In this document: piece after piece, positions 16,531 through 24,222 of the stretch
Position numbering within the stretch: the first letter of the stretch is position 1
How the letters are laid out: the number at the start of each line of letters is the position of its first letter
Origin: a bacterium
Lineage (GTDB): Bacteria; Vulcanimicrobiota; Xenobia; Xenobiales; JADMJV01
Length of the DNA stretch: 32,004 nucleotides
Reading direction: 5' to 3'
Assembly (NCBI GenBank): GCA_018266105.1
Contig: JAFEBA010000011.1
Location: 1-32,004 of the forward strand
Position numbers and translations under genes: made by a program
The notes under the pieces: generated by a model
What the model was told of the DNA's origin: nothing
The model's database searches: none
What the model saw: only the letters and a program-made list of their open reading frames with translations

Positions 16531-16929
16531 ATGAAATATATGTTTACCATCACGACTGACCCGGCCCTGATGCCCAGCCCCGGTTCCCCCGCCTTTGAAG
16601 AGATGCTGGCCGGTTATTTCGCTTTTGGTGAGGAGCTCAAGCGCCGCGGGAAGGACTACCAGGGTGCGCCTCTGCAAGCTCCGCCCACGGCCACGACCGT
16701 GCGCATCCGCGACGGCAAGAAATTCCACGTAGACGGTCCCTTTGCCGAGACCAAAGAGTGGATGAGCGGATACTATGTCTTTGATTGCCGGGATCTGGAT
16801 GAGGCCCTGGAGCTGGCCGCTCTGATTCCCGGTTCGCGTTTTGGTTCGGTCGAGGTGCGTCCGGTGGCCGACATGGGCGCCGATCCGAAAGGCGATGCCG
16901 AGAAAGCCGGCGCCAGCCTGCGGAGCTAG
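16531..16929 (+). CDS. DGPF-domain (YCII-related) protein
   Basis: The protein has 132 aa. The start is set by the ATG at 16531 with GGAGGAT 5 nt upstream; the frame stays open further up but without a ribosome site. It is a small ferredoxin-like-fold protein of the YCII/DGPF family, with the signature DGPFAETKE at 68-76, preceded by MKYMFTITTD. It lies just upstream of an ECF42 sigma factor gene. DGPF genes are the known genomic partners of ECF42 sigmas and are usually their target. The biochemical role is unknown; a function related to YciI in small-molecule or stress metabolism has been suggested for the family. Confidence 0.85.
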   Translation: MKYMFTITTDPALMPSPGSPAFEEMLAGYFAFGEELKRRGKDYQGAPLQAPPTATTVRIRDGKKFHVDGPFAETKEWMSGYYVFDCRDLDEALELAALIPGSRFGSVEVRPVADMGADPKGDAEKAGASLRS

Positions 16930-16977
16930 AGAGCTGGCCGGGCAAGAGTTCTCAGGCTGGAGGGGAACCCTGTTGGC

Positions 16978-18210
16978 GTGGATGCCCTCAATCAAATCTT
17001 CCGCAATGAGAAGGCCGCCATCGTGGCGGCCCTTATGCGCTGGACCGGTGATTTGGATCTGGCCGAAGATTGTTTTTCGGAGGCCAGCGAGGCCGCCTTG
17101 AAGCACTGGCCCCAATCGGGCCTTCCTCAAAACCCGGCGGGTTGGCTGACCACTGTGGCCAGGCGCAAAGCCCTGGACATCCTGCGCCGACAAAAAGTGC
17201 TGGCCGAAAAGCTGCCTGAACTGGCCGAAACGGAAAGCCAGCCGGTCGAATCCGATGAGCGTTTAGGCTTGATTTTCACCTGTTGCCACCCGTCTCTTAG
17301 CCGGGAGGCGGCCGTGGCCCTGACCTTGCGCAGCCTGGGTGGGCTGACCACACCGGAGATTGCGCGCGCTTTCCTGGTGCCGGAAGCCACCATGGCCCAG
17401 CGACTGGTGCGCGCCCAACGCAAGATCCGCGAGGCCGGAATCCCCTTCCGGGTTCCGCCTCCGGAACTTCTGGATGAGCGCCTGGAAGAGGTCATGGGCG
17501 TTCTGTACCTGATCTTCAACGAGGCCTACCGGGCCAGCCAAGGAGAGCAACTGGTGCGGGTGGACCTGGCCGAGGAGGCGATACGGTTGGGCCAAATGCT
17601 GGTGGACCTGATGCCGCGTCAGCCGGAGCCACTGGGATTGCTGGCCCTCATGTGCTTTCACCACGCGCGAGCTTCAGCCCGATTGGACATCCAGGGTCGG
17701 ATCCTGACCCTGGATGTCCAGGACCGAAGTCTGTGGGATCAGGCCGCCATCGGCCGGGGCCAGTCCCTGCTGGAAAGGGCCGGCCGATTGGGCAGGCCGG
17801 GTCCTTATCAGCTGGAGGCAGCCATCGCCGCGCTGCACTGCCTGGCCCGACGAGCGGAAGAGACCGACTGGACTCGGATTGAGAGACTTTACGACAGTCT
17901 TTGTCTGTTACGCCCTGGTGCTGTAGTCGAACTCAACAGAGCCGTGGCGGCGGCCATGGCCCGAGGTCCTGAAGTCGGCCTGGAGTTGCTCCACGAGCTG
18001 CAAGAACCGCTCCAAGATTATGCCCACTTCCATGCCACCCGGGCCGAACTCTTGGAGCGGACCGGAAGAGCAACTGAAGCTGCGGACCATTGGCGCAGAG
18101 CCCTGGAATTAGAACAGAATACGGCCACCCGCAGGTATCTGGAAGAGCGCCTGGAGAGCCGAGGAGGTCAACAGCTGGAGGCCGGCGCTTCGAGCTCGAC
18201 TTCCGCCTGA
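16978..18210 (+). CDS. RNA polymerase sigma factor, ECF42 family, with C-terminal TPR-like extension
   Basis: This 410-aa protein has an ECF sigma factor N-terminus. Region 2 runs to about 80 (DLDLAEDCFSEASEAALKHW, WLTTVARRKALDILRR), and region 4 to about 165 (LGGLTTPEIARAFLVPEATM, LVRAQRKIREAG). A conserved block follows (VLYLIFNEAY), then a helical TPR-like C-terminus to about 400 rich in Arg and Leu. This architecture and the adjacent DGPF gene define ECF42. These sigma factors typically lack a canonical anti-sigma, and the C-terminal extension is needed for activity. The start is a GTG at 16978 with GGAGGGG 12 nt upstream. The 3' end overlaps the next, oppositely oriented gene by 43 bp. 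Confidence 0.9.
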   Translation: MDALNQIFRNEKAAIVAALMRWTGDLDLAEDCFSEASEAALKHWPQSGLPQNPAGWLTTVARRKALDILRRQKVLAEKLPELAETESQPVESDERLGLIFTCCHPSLSREAAVALTLRSLGGLTTPEIARAFLVPEATMAQRLVRAQRKIREAGIPFRVPPPELLDERLEEVMGVLYLIFNEAYRASQGEQLVRVDLAEEAIRLGQMLVDLMPRQPEPLGLLALMCFHHARASARLDIQGRILTLDVQDRSLWDQAAIGRGQSLLERAGRLGRPGPYQLEAAIAALHCLARRAEETDWTRIERLYDSLCLLRPGAVVELNRAVAAAMARGPEVGLELLHELQEPLQDYAHFHATRAELLERTGRATEAADHWRRALELEQNTATRRYLEERLESRGGQQLEAGASSSTSA

Positions 18211-19619
18211 CGACCGTCCGCGAGCTGTAAACGAAAGCCGTCGGCGTGGGCCTCGATGGATTGCGGAGAGGAACCGAGCTCATACTCCCGCAGTCCCAGA
18301 GCCGGCAGACTCATGACCAGTTTGCCCTGATCGGTGACGGCAGCCAGGGTCGCCCCTAAAGGTCCGGGAAAACTGTGGGCCAGCACAAACTTCTGGTAGA
18401 GTCCGGGACATCGGACCTGCAAAGGGCCTTGTTTGGGTTGATGCATGAAGGTGCTGGCAGAGACGCGACCGTCCTCAAATAGGGTGCGTTGCATGCCCGG
18501 TAATCGGCTCTCGGGTCGATAGAACTGAGCCAGTTCGGTCCCGGCCGCCGGGGTCATGCTAAAGTCCAGGCTCTGGCGCGGCATCCCGATCTGAATTGCC
18601 TGGATCTGCTCAGGATCCAGGGGTTTTTGCGGATCGGATTGAAAAATCTGACGGCCATCGGTGAGCAGGACCTGGCCTTGAGTGTCCACCAGCGGATGGA
18701 GCGTAGCTCCCGAGCTGGTGGCCAGACGCTGGCGGTTCCAACTTCCAAACCAGGCCAGGTCGCCTTTGGAAGTAAGGTCGAGCTTCTCCACGATCTGGCG
18801 GGTGGTTGCGCCGGGCTGGTAGACCTCAAGACGCACCACCGCCCAGGGCGAAGACTCGTCCACCAGAAGATCGCGCAGGTAGGTATCCTTGCCAAAATCA
18901 AAGCGGCTCTTGAGTTTGCCCTGACCGCTGTAGTGCAGAAGCTGGGAACCGCCTTTCTCGGAAGCCTTGATCAGGGTGCCGCCGTCCTGCCGGGCCATCC
19001 AACCATCAGCCCGAGGGGAAACTGGATGACGCACCAGCTGACCCTGATTCCAGCGGGCCAGTTGGCCACGCTCCAGCCAGGCCAGTCCTCCATGGGGGTG
19101 CTTGCGCACAGAATCGAGCACCACCTCGTGGCCTTCGGCCACGGCCGATTTGCCGTCAAAGACGCTCAGGCGGCGTTGCAGCATATCCCCTTGAACGACG
19201 ATCTGGTCACCAATTTCCTTGAGTTGAGCCACCCGATAGCCGAGGGGAAAATTCTGCAGCTGTTTGCCCTCTCGGCTCCAATGCTGCAGACTGCTGCCCT
19301 GCCCGCACCACACACCGTCAGGCCGGATGAGCAGACCTCGAAAGGACTCCATGCCGCGGCTCTGGGCCAGGATTTCCAGACCTTCGGCGGTGAGACGGGC
19401 GAAATAGCGATCGCTCTGCAACCAGAGCTGGCCTTTCTCGTCCAGGGCGTGCTGACGAACCACGCCGAAATTCTTCTGCTCGATCATCCGACCGCGAAAG
19501 ATGAGATCGTGGCTGTCCTTCTGGTAGGCCAGATCCGAGCCTGACACGGGTGTCCAGCCTTGGTCCAATACCGGACGGCGGTCGAGAATCACGCGTGGCT
19601 CTTTGGGGGCGATTTTCAA
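18168..19619 (-). CDS. Protein of unknown function, probably beta-propeller-like
   Basis: I do not recognise this 483-aa protein. There is no signal peptide or membrane helix, so it is probably cytosolic. It is rich in Gln, Gly, Asp, Leu and Trp with recurring short strand-turn units such as GQLWLQSDRYFARL, GGLAWLERGQLARW, GDLAWFGSWNRQ and GQVLLTDGRQIFQ. Repeats of this kind suggest a beta-propeller or WD-like repeat fold. The TTG start at 19619 is supported by AAAGGA seven bases upstream. Its 3' end overlaps the sigma factor gene by 43 bp. Confidence 0.7.
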   Translation of the reverse strand: MKIAPKEPRVILDRRPVLDQGWTPVSGSDLAYQKDSHDLIFRGRMIEQKNFGVVRQHALDEKGQLWLQSDRYFARLTAEGLEILAQSRGMESFRGLLIRPDGVWCGQGSSLQHWSREGKQLQNFPLGYRVAQLKEIGDQIVVQGDMLQRRLSVFDGKSAVAEGHEVVLDSVRKHPHGGLAWLERGQLARWNQGQLVRHPVSPRADGWMARQDGGTLIKASEKGGSQLLHYSGQGKLKSRFDFGKDTYLRDLLVDESSPWAVVRLEVYQPGATTRQIVEKLDLTSKGDLAWFGSWNRQRLATSSGATLHPLVDTQGQVLLTDGRQIFQSDPQKPLDPEQIQAIQIGMPRQSLDFSMTPAAGTELAQFYRPESRLPGMQRTLFEDGRVSASTFMHQPKQGPLQVRCPGLYQKFVLAHSFPGPLGATLAAVTDQGKLVMSLPALGLREYELGSSPQSIEAHADGFRLQLADGRQAEVELEAPASSC

Positions 19620-19810
19620 TGGAGCATCCTTTCAGTCGTCAGCCCCCGGAGGGTAGCATGAGCCCATGAAAAAGGCCTGAACCGGGAAAGCATGGAGAGC
19701 TTGCTTGAGCGGCCTGGGTGTTCAGAGCGCTCCAGATGGTCAGGTTGGCGCTGTCGGGCAAGCCGGCAGGGTGGATACCCGGCTGGGACGCGACCATTTA
19801 TAAAGAACTC

Positions 19811-19839
19811 TTGACACAGTCCCCCATTCGGAATACCCT
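19811..19839 (+). promoter_or_regulatory. Probable sigma70-type promoter of the HHHPC protein gene
   Basis: A perfect TTGACA at 19811-19816 and a weak -10, TACCCT at 19834-19839, are separated by 17 bp. Transcription would start near 19846, leaving a leader of about 70 nt. Confidence 0.45.
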
Positions 19840-19885
19840 ATACCTGAAGTTTATTTCACGAATACAAGATCGCTTCTAGCCCACT

Positions 19886-19901
19886 GCAGGCACCTGCCTG
19901 C
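19886..19901 (+). promoter_or_regulatory. Hairpin next to the ribosome binding site
   Basis: GCAGGC and GCCTGC flank a 4-base loop (ACCT), a perfect 6-bp stem. The stem ends one base before AAAGGAG at 19903-19909, the ribosome site for the ATG at 19919. It could regulate translation or bind a protein. Confidence 0.4.
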
Positions 19902-19918
19902 GAAAGGAGCTTGGTCCA

Positions 19919-20353
19919 ATGCGTGTTTCCGAGGCTCTGAAACCCGGACGTTTCTGGGACTTCTACAACCGATTTAAACGAGAGCGAATGAGCGGCCTGG
20001 CCGTGATCGGCTGCTCAGAACTGGCCGGCTGGCTTGAGCAATTTTTGCACCCGGCGATTCCCCAGTTGCTCTTCCAAAACGAAGGCGGTTGCTGCCAGGG
20101 CGTCAAACTGGACCCAAGCATTACGGACCTGTTGGTGCTGCACCACCATCCCTGCGCCTTCTCATGCCGAACTCCAGGAATGTCCCTGGTGCGAACATGG
20201 AAGGAGTTGCGAGCCCAGAGAAAATCGTTGCACATCGGACCAGACCTGGCCGTGCATTTTTGGCTGCTCGACCATCAGGGTGGGCTGAGGATCTTTGACC
20301 CCGAATCCGGATTCCTGAGATCGCCGATTGAAATCAGCGGGATGAATCCATGA
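19919..20353 (+). CDS. HHHPC-motif protein of unknown function, copy 1
   Basis: I do not recognise this 144-aa protein. It has no signal peptide or membrane segment. It carries LLVLHHHPC (near residue 77) and, downstream, AVHFWLLD and LRIFDPE. It aligns along its whole length with the 162-aa protein at 26598. Shared elements are FW-x2-Y near the start, SGLA, a C-x-EL followed by L, QN-x-GG, LLV-x-HHHPC-x-F, a W-x2-LR helix and V-x-HFW-x2-D. The three adjacent His and the Cys suggest a metal site. The ATG at 19919 follows AAAGGAG by about 9 nt. The H-x-H-P pattern weakly recalls JAB/RadC metalloproteins, but the expected Ser and Asp are missing. It lies next to a winged-helix gene and the dab operon. 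Confidence 0.75.
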   Translation: MRVSEALKPGRFWDFYNRFKRERMSGLAVIGCSELAGWLEQFLHPAIPQLLFQNEGGCCQGVKLDPSITDLLVLHHHPCAFSCRTPGMSLVRTWKELRAQRKSLHIGPDLAVHFWLLDHQGGLRIFDPESGFLRSPIEISGMNP

Positions 20354-20422
20354 ACACAGGTTCTTGATTTAGGCTTCTATCCCGCAGGTTGGTCTGGGTC
20401 AAATTCCGAATCCAGATGAACC

Positions 20423-20701
20423 ATGTCACAAGCCGCCTGGACCTTTTTAACCAACCACGCCCACGTTGCCTTGAGCCTGGCCACCGACCCGCAGATCACC
20501 ATTCGAGATCTGGCGATTCGGGTGGGAATTACGGAGCGAGCGGTGCAAAATATCGTGAATGATCTGGTCGAGCACGGCTACCTCCAAAGGGAGAGGATCG
20601 GTCGCCGTAATTGCTACCGGCTGGTGCTGGACCTCCCGCTGAGACACTCAGTGGAAGCTCACCGAACTCTGGGTGACCTGGTGACAATGGTGCAGCCCTA
20701 G
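20423..20701 (+). CDS. Winged-helix transcriptional regulator (small, MarR/ArsR-like)
   Basis: This 92-aa protein is a single winged helix-turn-helix. It has a helical start (SQAAWTFLTNHAHVALSLAT), an HTH (IRDLAIRVGITERAVQNIVN), a recognition helix followed by DLVEHGYLQRERIGRRN (the wing), and a short tail (HSVEAHRTLGDLV). Small stand-alone proteins with this exact layout are common in actinobacteria and are predicted DNA-binding regulators; the ligand is unknown. It lies 69 bp after the HHHPC gene on the same strand and may share its transcript. It is convergent with the methyltransferase-like gene. The ATG at 20423 has only a weak ribosome site. Confidence 0.85.
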   Translation: MSQAAWTFLTNHAHVALSLATDPQITIRDLAIRVGITERAVQNIVNDLVEHGYLQRERIGRRNCYRLVLDLPLRHSVEAHRTLGDLVTMVQP

Positions 20702-20722
20702 CTGGGGGCTGCCAATCAACGC

Positions 20723-21898
20723 CTACAAGCCTCGCTTTTCCAGGCAAAGCTCCCGATGGTGTCCACCATTCCAGTCTGTGCGAACACGAAACTTCTGGAG
20801 CACGGCCCAGGTCAACCAGGCCGGACGGCTTTCCAGCTCCAGGCCATCTCCGTAAAAGCAGGCGTGAGCTTTGAGCACCCGATCCAATTCCTGGAAGGTG
20901 GCCCAGGCCTCTTCGGCCTCGAAATTGAACGTTCCGAAAGCGGCCACGGAGACGGCCAGATCGATGGTTGCGTCGGCGAAGGGCATGGGTTCGGTGAAGT
21001 CCACCAAGTAGCGATGAATCCTGGAAGCCCACTGGGGTCGCTTGGCCTGGATCAGCTTCTCCATCAGCCAGAGGCCCGAGTAGTGGCAGTCCAGGGTGTG
21101 GAATTCAACGCCCGGCTGATCGGGGAAGACTCCGATGGGCATGACGGGCCAGTGGTTGCTACCCAACTCCAGGATGCGGGCGCCTGGAATAGCCCGGGCG
21201 GCCTGGGCGGCATAGTAGTAGGGGACATAGTGGGCCAGCTTATCTTCCGCCTCCTGCCAGACTCGCTCCAGGTGGTTGGCCTCCTCGAGAAACTCGTCAC
21301 TCACGCGCAATTCTTGCCAGCGCTCCGCGGGCCAACGCCGCAGCGAGCCAGGCCGGGCAAGCTGGCCCCAGCGCGACTCTGGCGGCAGCCAGCAACGGAA
21401 TTTGTAGGTATCGCCACTTTCCCTGGTTTCCAAGATCTCCAGTCGATCATCGTCAGCCCCCCCGTCCCGGAAGGAATAGGTTTCACTTCGATGGGACTGT
21501 CGGTAGATCGGCGGAACGGGGGCTTTTCCAATGGCAGGCCGGTCTTCGGCCACCAGGTAGAGGCGAAAAGACCCGCTTAACTTGGGCAAGGCCGGCAGGT
21601 AGCTGTCGGCCCCCCTCGGGTCAGACGGGGGTGGAGTCAGCTCAGGCTTCCCGGCTGTCCAACAGCGACCTCCGCGAAACTCCTGGTGGCCCGCTGTCTC
21701 GCCCTGAAACAAAGCGGCGTAGACCCGCTCCGAGGGGTGCCGCGCCAGGAACCACTGAATTCGGGCGTCTAACTGTTCCGGCTCCAGTCCCCCCTGGACG
21801 GGGCAAAGGCGGGTGGAGGAAACCTCTTCAGGCCCCTGGGCCAGAGCAGCGGAGGCACAGACGAAAAGCAGGCAGATGGAAAAAAGGGCTTTCTTCAC
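20723..21898 (-). CDS. Exported protein with a class I methyltransferase-like domain, coupled to dabA
   Basis: The protein has 391 aa from the GTG at 21898. That start overlaps the dabA stop by 4 bp (GTGA), and the frame upstream is the dabA antiframe. A Sec signal peptide is clear (VKKALFSICLLFVCASAALA, cleaved before QG). Residues 21-230 are unrecognised. Residues about 238-355 look like a Rossmann methyltransferase: motif I ILELGSN at 242-248, VDFTEPMPFADATIDLAVS near 299, and a LDRVLKAHACFYGDG block typical of the Methyltransf_11 fold. Motif I has only one Gly where two or three are usual. The predicted export is odd, as S-adenosylmethionine is cytosolic. Coupling to dabA suggests a role linked to it. 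Confidence 0.65.
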   Translation of the reverse strand: MKKALFSICLLFVCASAALAQGPEEVSSTRLCPVQGGLEPEQLDARIQWFLARHPSERVYAALFQGETAGHQEFRGGRCWTAGKPELTPPPSDPRGADSYLPALPKLSGSFRLYLVAEDRPAIGKAPVPPIYRQSHRSETYSFRDGGADDDRLEILETRESGDTYKFRCWLPPESRWGQLARPGSLRRWPAERWQELRVSDEFLEEANHLERVWQEAEDKLAHYVPYYYAAQAARAIPGARILELGSNHWPVMPIGVFPDQPGVEFHTLDCHYSGLWLMEKLIQAKRPQWASRIHRYLVDFTEPMPFADATIDLAVSVAAFGTFNFEAEEAWATFQELDRVLKAHACFYGDGLELESRPAWLTWAVLQKFRVRTDWNGGHHRELCLEKRGL

Positions 21899-24222
21899 GG
21901 GCAACCGTTCGGGAACACTTGAGCCAGCCCTTCGTGCACAGGATCGGTTCTGGCCTCGGGGGGCTGCGCTGGTTCCACTCCCAGGCGCTCCCAACGAGGT
22001 GAGGCGCCCCGGCAATCATATCGATAAGATTCACCATTTTTAGGCTCGATACGCAGAAGGTGGATCCAGCCGCCATGAACCAGTTCGGCGACCTTTTGGT
22101 GACGGCTCAGAACCCGTTCAATGGAGTCCTGCGGAGCCTCCAACCAGACCGAAAGACGAAGCGGCTCATGCATCCAGCGCTGGCCATCGTGCAGCGACTG
22201 GAGAGCCAGACCGATCCGGAGGTCTCCGCCATTGCCTTCGAAGACACCGATGGTGCCTCCGACCACATTGTGAAGAACTTTGTTGCCACTGCCCCAGCGC
22301 CGATTGTCCACCGCGGAAGCGTAGTACTGCATGTTGATCCAGTGGGCCACAATCATCGGGGCGGTCATGATCTGCTCGAGAATGGACCCGTCGGGATCGA
22401 GCTCGGCTCGATACTCGTGCAGAAAGCAACGACCGGCCAGGTTGGCCTCCCGGCTGCGGGCGCGAGGAGCGGCCAGAAAGCCGGCGTTATTGGCCAGGCC
22501 CCATTCAGGCCGAACCTGAGACCAGTCTCGGCCCCGGCTCCGGCAGGCGGCGGCCAGAGCTGCCGGGGATTTGGAATTGAGCCCCAGAGCCGGGGCTCTC
22601 TCCTGGCGACACAGTTCCGACGCGCGGCGCAGCCAGCTGGAAATGATGGGGTCCAGACCGTCCCCCTGAAACAGAGTGATTTCATCGCTGGTGGTGTCAT
22701 GCAGTCCAGCCACAAAACGAGTCTCGGGCGGTATCCTCAGGCCCTGGCCGGCCAGACCGAGACGCACCTGGGCATCATTAAGGAGTCCGGCCAAAGCCCG
22801 ACTGTTGACTTGCCCGGACTGGCCGCAACATGCACCGCAGTCGAGTCCGCCGGCATGGGGATTGTTGCGACTCGTGCTGGCATGCCCGATCAGCAACACT
22901 GTGGGGGCGAAGTTGTGAGTCAGAGACATCCCCCGAAGAACCGAGGAGGCCAGGGTGATCGACCGCCCCAGGTCGATTCCGGTCAAGCCCGGTTGGATCT
23001 GCTCGCTCTCCTTTTGGGTGAGACCTGCCTGGTCGGGCGGCGGAGAGCTTTCCCACGCGAAAGTTGCCCTAAGCAGCTTCCAAACATAGCTCAGTCCAAG
23101 GCTTTCCACCCAATGGAAGCTGGCCAGCGCTTCGCCCGGCATGGTCTGGCAGTCTCTCTCCAAACTCAGCCGCCGTCCCCTGCGCCCGGCCAGGCTGGAG
23201 GCCGCCGCTGCCTGGTCCTGAATGGACAGGCTGGGAGCGAGCAGGCCCGGCAGTTGCGGACGGGTGGCCTGGGTGCCAAGGGGGGTATAGTCAGCCGGGA
23301 TGCCAAAGAAACCGGCGTAGCCAAGAGTCTGAATGTGGGGATCACAACTCTCCAACGCTCTTCGCAAGGGCTCGGAGCGCACATCGATGCAGAAGACAGC
23401 CTGGAGCCGCGGCGGCGGCCCTTCTGCGGCGGCCAGCGTGTTCAGCTGCCGGGAGACGCTCTGCTGAAAGCGAAGCTCGTGTTGATCCAGCTGATTCCAC
23501 CCCGACTCGGGCGCGCTGGACTCCAGGCTCAGTGCATCCAGCTTGACTCGACTTAACCAGGCGCTGCGACGTCCCGGATGAATGGCGGAGGACTTGTAGA
23601 TCAGCCACTCCCAGGCCAGGCGCATGGCCAGCAGTTGCTCCAGGCTATCATCCTCCTGACCGGATAAACGCGCTTGCCAGCCCTGGTAGGCGCACCAGGC
23701 CGCCCAGCCATTCAAACTGAGCAAGAGGGCGGTGAGGTAGTGTTCCAATCCCGGTCGTTCGAATTCAAAAGCCAGAATGACTCGCCGAATCATCTCCACG
23801 GAGTCATCCGGCAAATCCTCATGGGCCCTGGCTCCGAAAAGCTTGCCAAAGACATAGTCGTGGGCGCACTGGGAGCGCCAGAAAGCATACAGGCCCTGCG
23901 AGCGAGAGGGTCGCCAACCAGCCTGGCCCTGATCAAAAAAGGCCGCGCAGCAGAGGCTCAGGGACTGAACCATGGCCTCGCGATTCTCCGGACTCAGGCT
24001 GTCCAGGCAAAGAGGGAGAGCAGCGGGCGTCGCCTCTGGATTTCGAAACGACTCGGGCAGAAGCGAGCTACCACACAGCCTCTGCAGGAGCGACGAGGCC
24101 TGCTGGAAGGGCAGGTGTGTGAACCCCCAAAAGGGGTTGACCGCGATGAACCGATCCAGCGGCCAGGTGGGGGCGATTCGGGAGCAGGCGGTCTGTACCG
24201 CGGCCTGGATGAAAGCGGTCAT
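21895..24222 (-). CDS. dabA: DabA: inorganic carbon uptake (DAB) subunit, beta-carbonic-anhydrase-like zinc protein (DUF2309/UPF0753)
   Basis: The protein has 775 aa from the ATG at 24222, which overlaps the dabB stop by 4 bp (ATGA). It has the DUF2309 start (LDRFIAVNPFWGF) and the zinc site of DabA: Cys278 and Asp280 in FCIDVRSEPL, His447 in LLIGHAST, Cys462 in DCGACCGQSG. Spacing from the third to the fourth ligand (15) equals that of the Halothiobacillus neapolitanus DabA site as I recall it (C351, D353, H524, C539). GLHDTTSDE and CRSRGRDWSQVRPEWGL are further family motifs. DabA with DabB is a vectorial carbonic anhydrase that hydrates CO2 at the cytoplasmic membrane face, driven by the ion gradient. 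The longer frame above 24222 is not used. Confidence 0.93.
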   Translation of the reverse strand: MTAFIQAAVQTACSRIAPTWPLDRFIAVNPFWGFTHLPFQQASSLLQRLCGSSLLPESFRNPEATPAALPLCLDSLSPENREAMVQSLSLCCAAFFDQGQAGWRPSRSQGLYAFWRSQCAHDYVFGKLFGARAHEDLPDDSVEMIRRVILAFEFERPGLEHYLTALLLSLNGWAAWCAYQGWQARLSGQEDDSLEQLLAMRLAWEWLIYKSSAIHPGRRSAWLSRVKLDALSLESSAPESGWNQLDQHELRFQQSVSRQLNTLAAAEGPPPRLQAVFCIDVRSEPLRRALESCDPHIQTLGYAGFFGIPADYTPLGTQATRPQLPGLLAPSLSIQDQAAAASSLAGRRGRRLSLERDCQTMPGEALASFHWVESLGLSYVWKLLRATFAWESSPPPDQAGLTQKESEQIQPGLTGIDLGRSITLASSVLRGMSLTHNFAPTVLLIGHASTSRNNPHAGGLDCGACCGQSGQVNSRALAGLLNDAQVRLGLAGQGLRIPPETRFVAGLHDTTSDEITLFQGDGLDPIISSWLRRASELCRQERAPALGLNSKSPAALAAACRSRGRDWSQVRPEWGLANNAGFLAAPRARSREANLAGRCFLHEYRAELDPDGSILEQIMTAPMIVAHWINMQYYASAVDNRRWGSGNKVLHNVVGGTIGVFEGNGGDLRIGLALQSLHDGQRWMHEPLRLSVWLEAPQDSIERVLSRHQKVAELVHGGWIHLLRIEPKNGESYRYDCRGASPRWERLGVEPAQPPEARTDPVHEGLAQVFPNGCP

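Larger units (their letters stand above)
19620..19918. other. 299-bp intergenic region with a likely promoter
   Basis: No gene is visible between the divergent genes at 19619 and 19919. The proximal part contains short unpromising ORFs and no repeat. The distal third is AT-richer and carries the promoter at 19811-19839, a TATTTCACGAAT sequence at 19852, and a perfect hairpin at 19886-19901 just before the ribosome site. Confidence 0.6.

Noticed and set aside
18627..19544. 305-codon plus-strand open frame opposite the unknown 483-aa gene
   Set aside because: Antisense shadow without a ribosome site. The minus-strand start is supported by AAAGGA.
19616..19627. Mini-ORF ATG CTC CAT TGA overlapping the TTG start at 19619
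   Set aside because: Its ATG overlaps the Shine-Dalgarno AAAGGA and it has only three codons. It is likely coincidence.
19919..20353. JAB/RadC (JAMM) metalloprotease identity for the HHHPC protein
   Set aside because: H-x-H-P is present, but the Ser and Asp that complete the motif are not found in either paralogue.
22060..23556. 498-codon plus-strand open frame opposite dabA
   Set aside because: It is the antisense shadow of dabA, which has clear family motifs and zinc ligands. The plus frame is Gln/Gly/Pro-rich without a domain.
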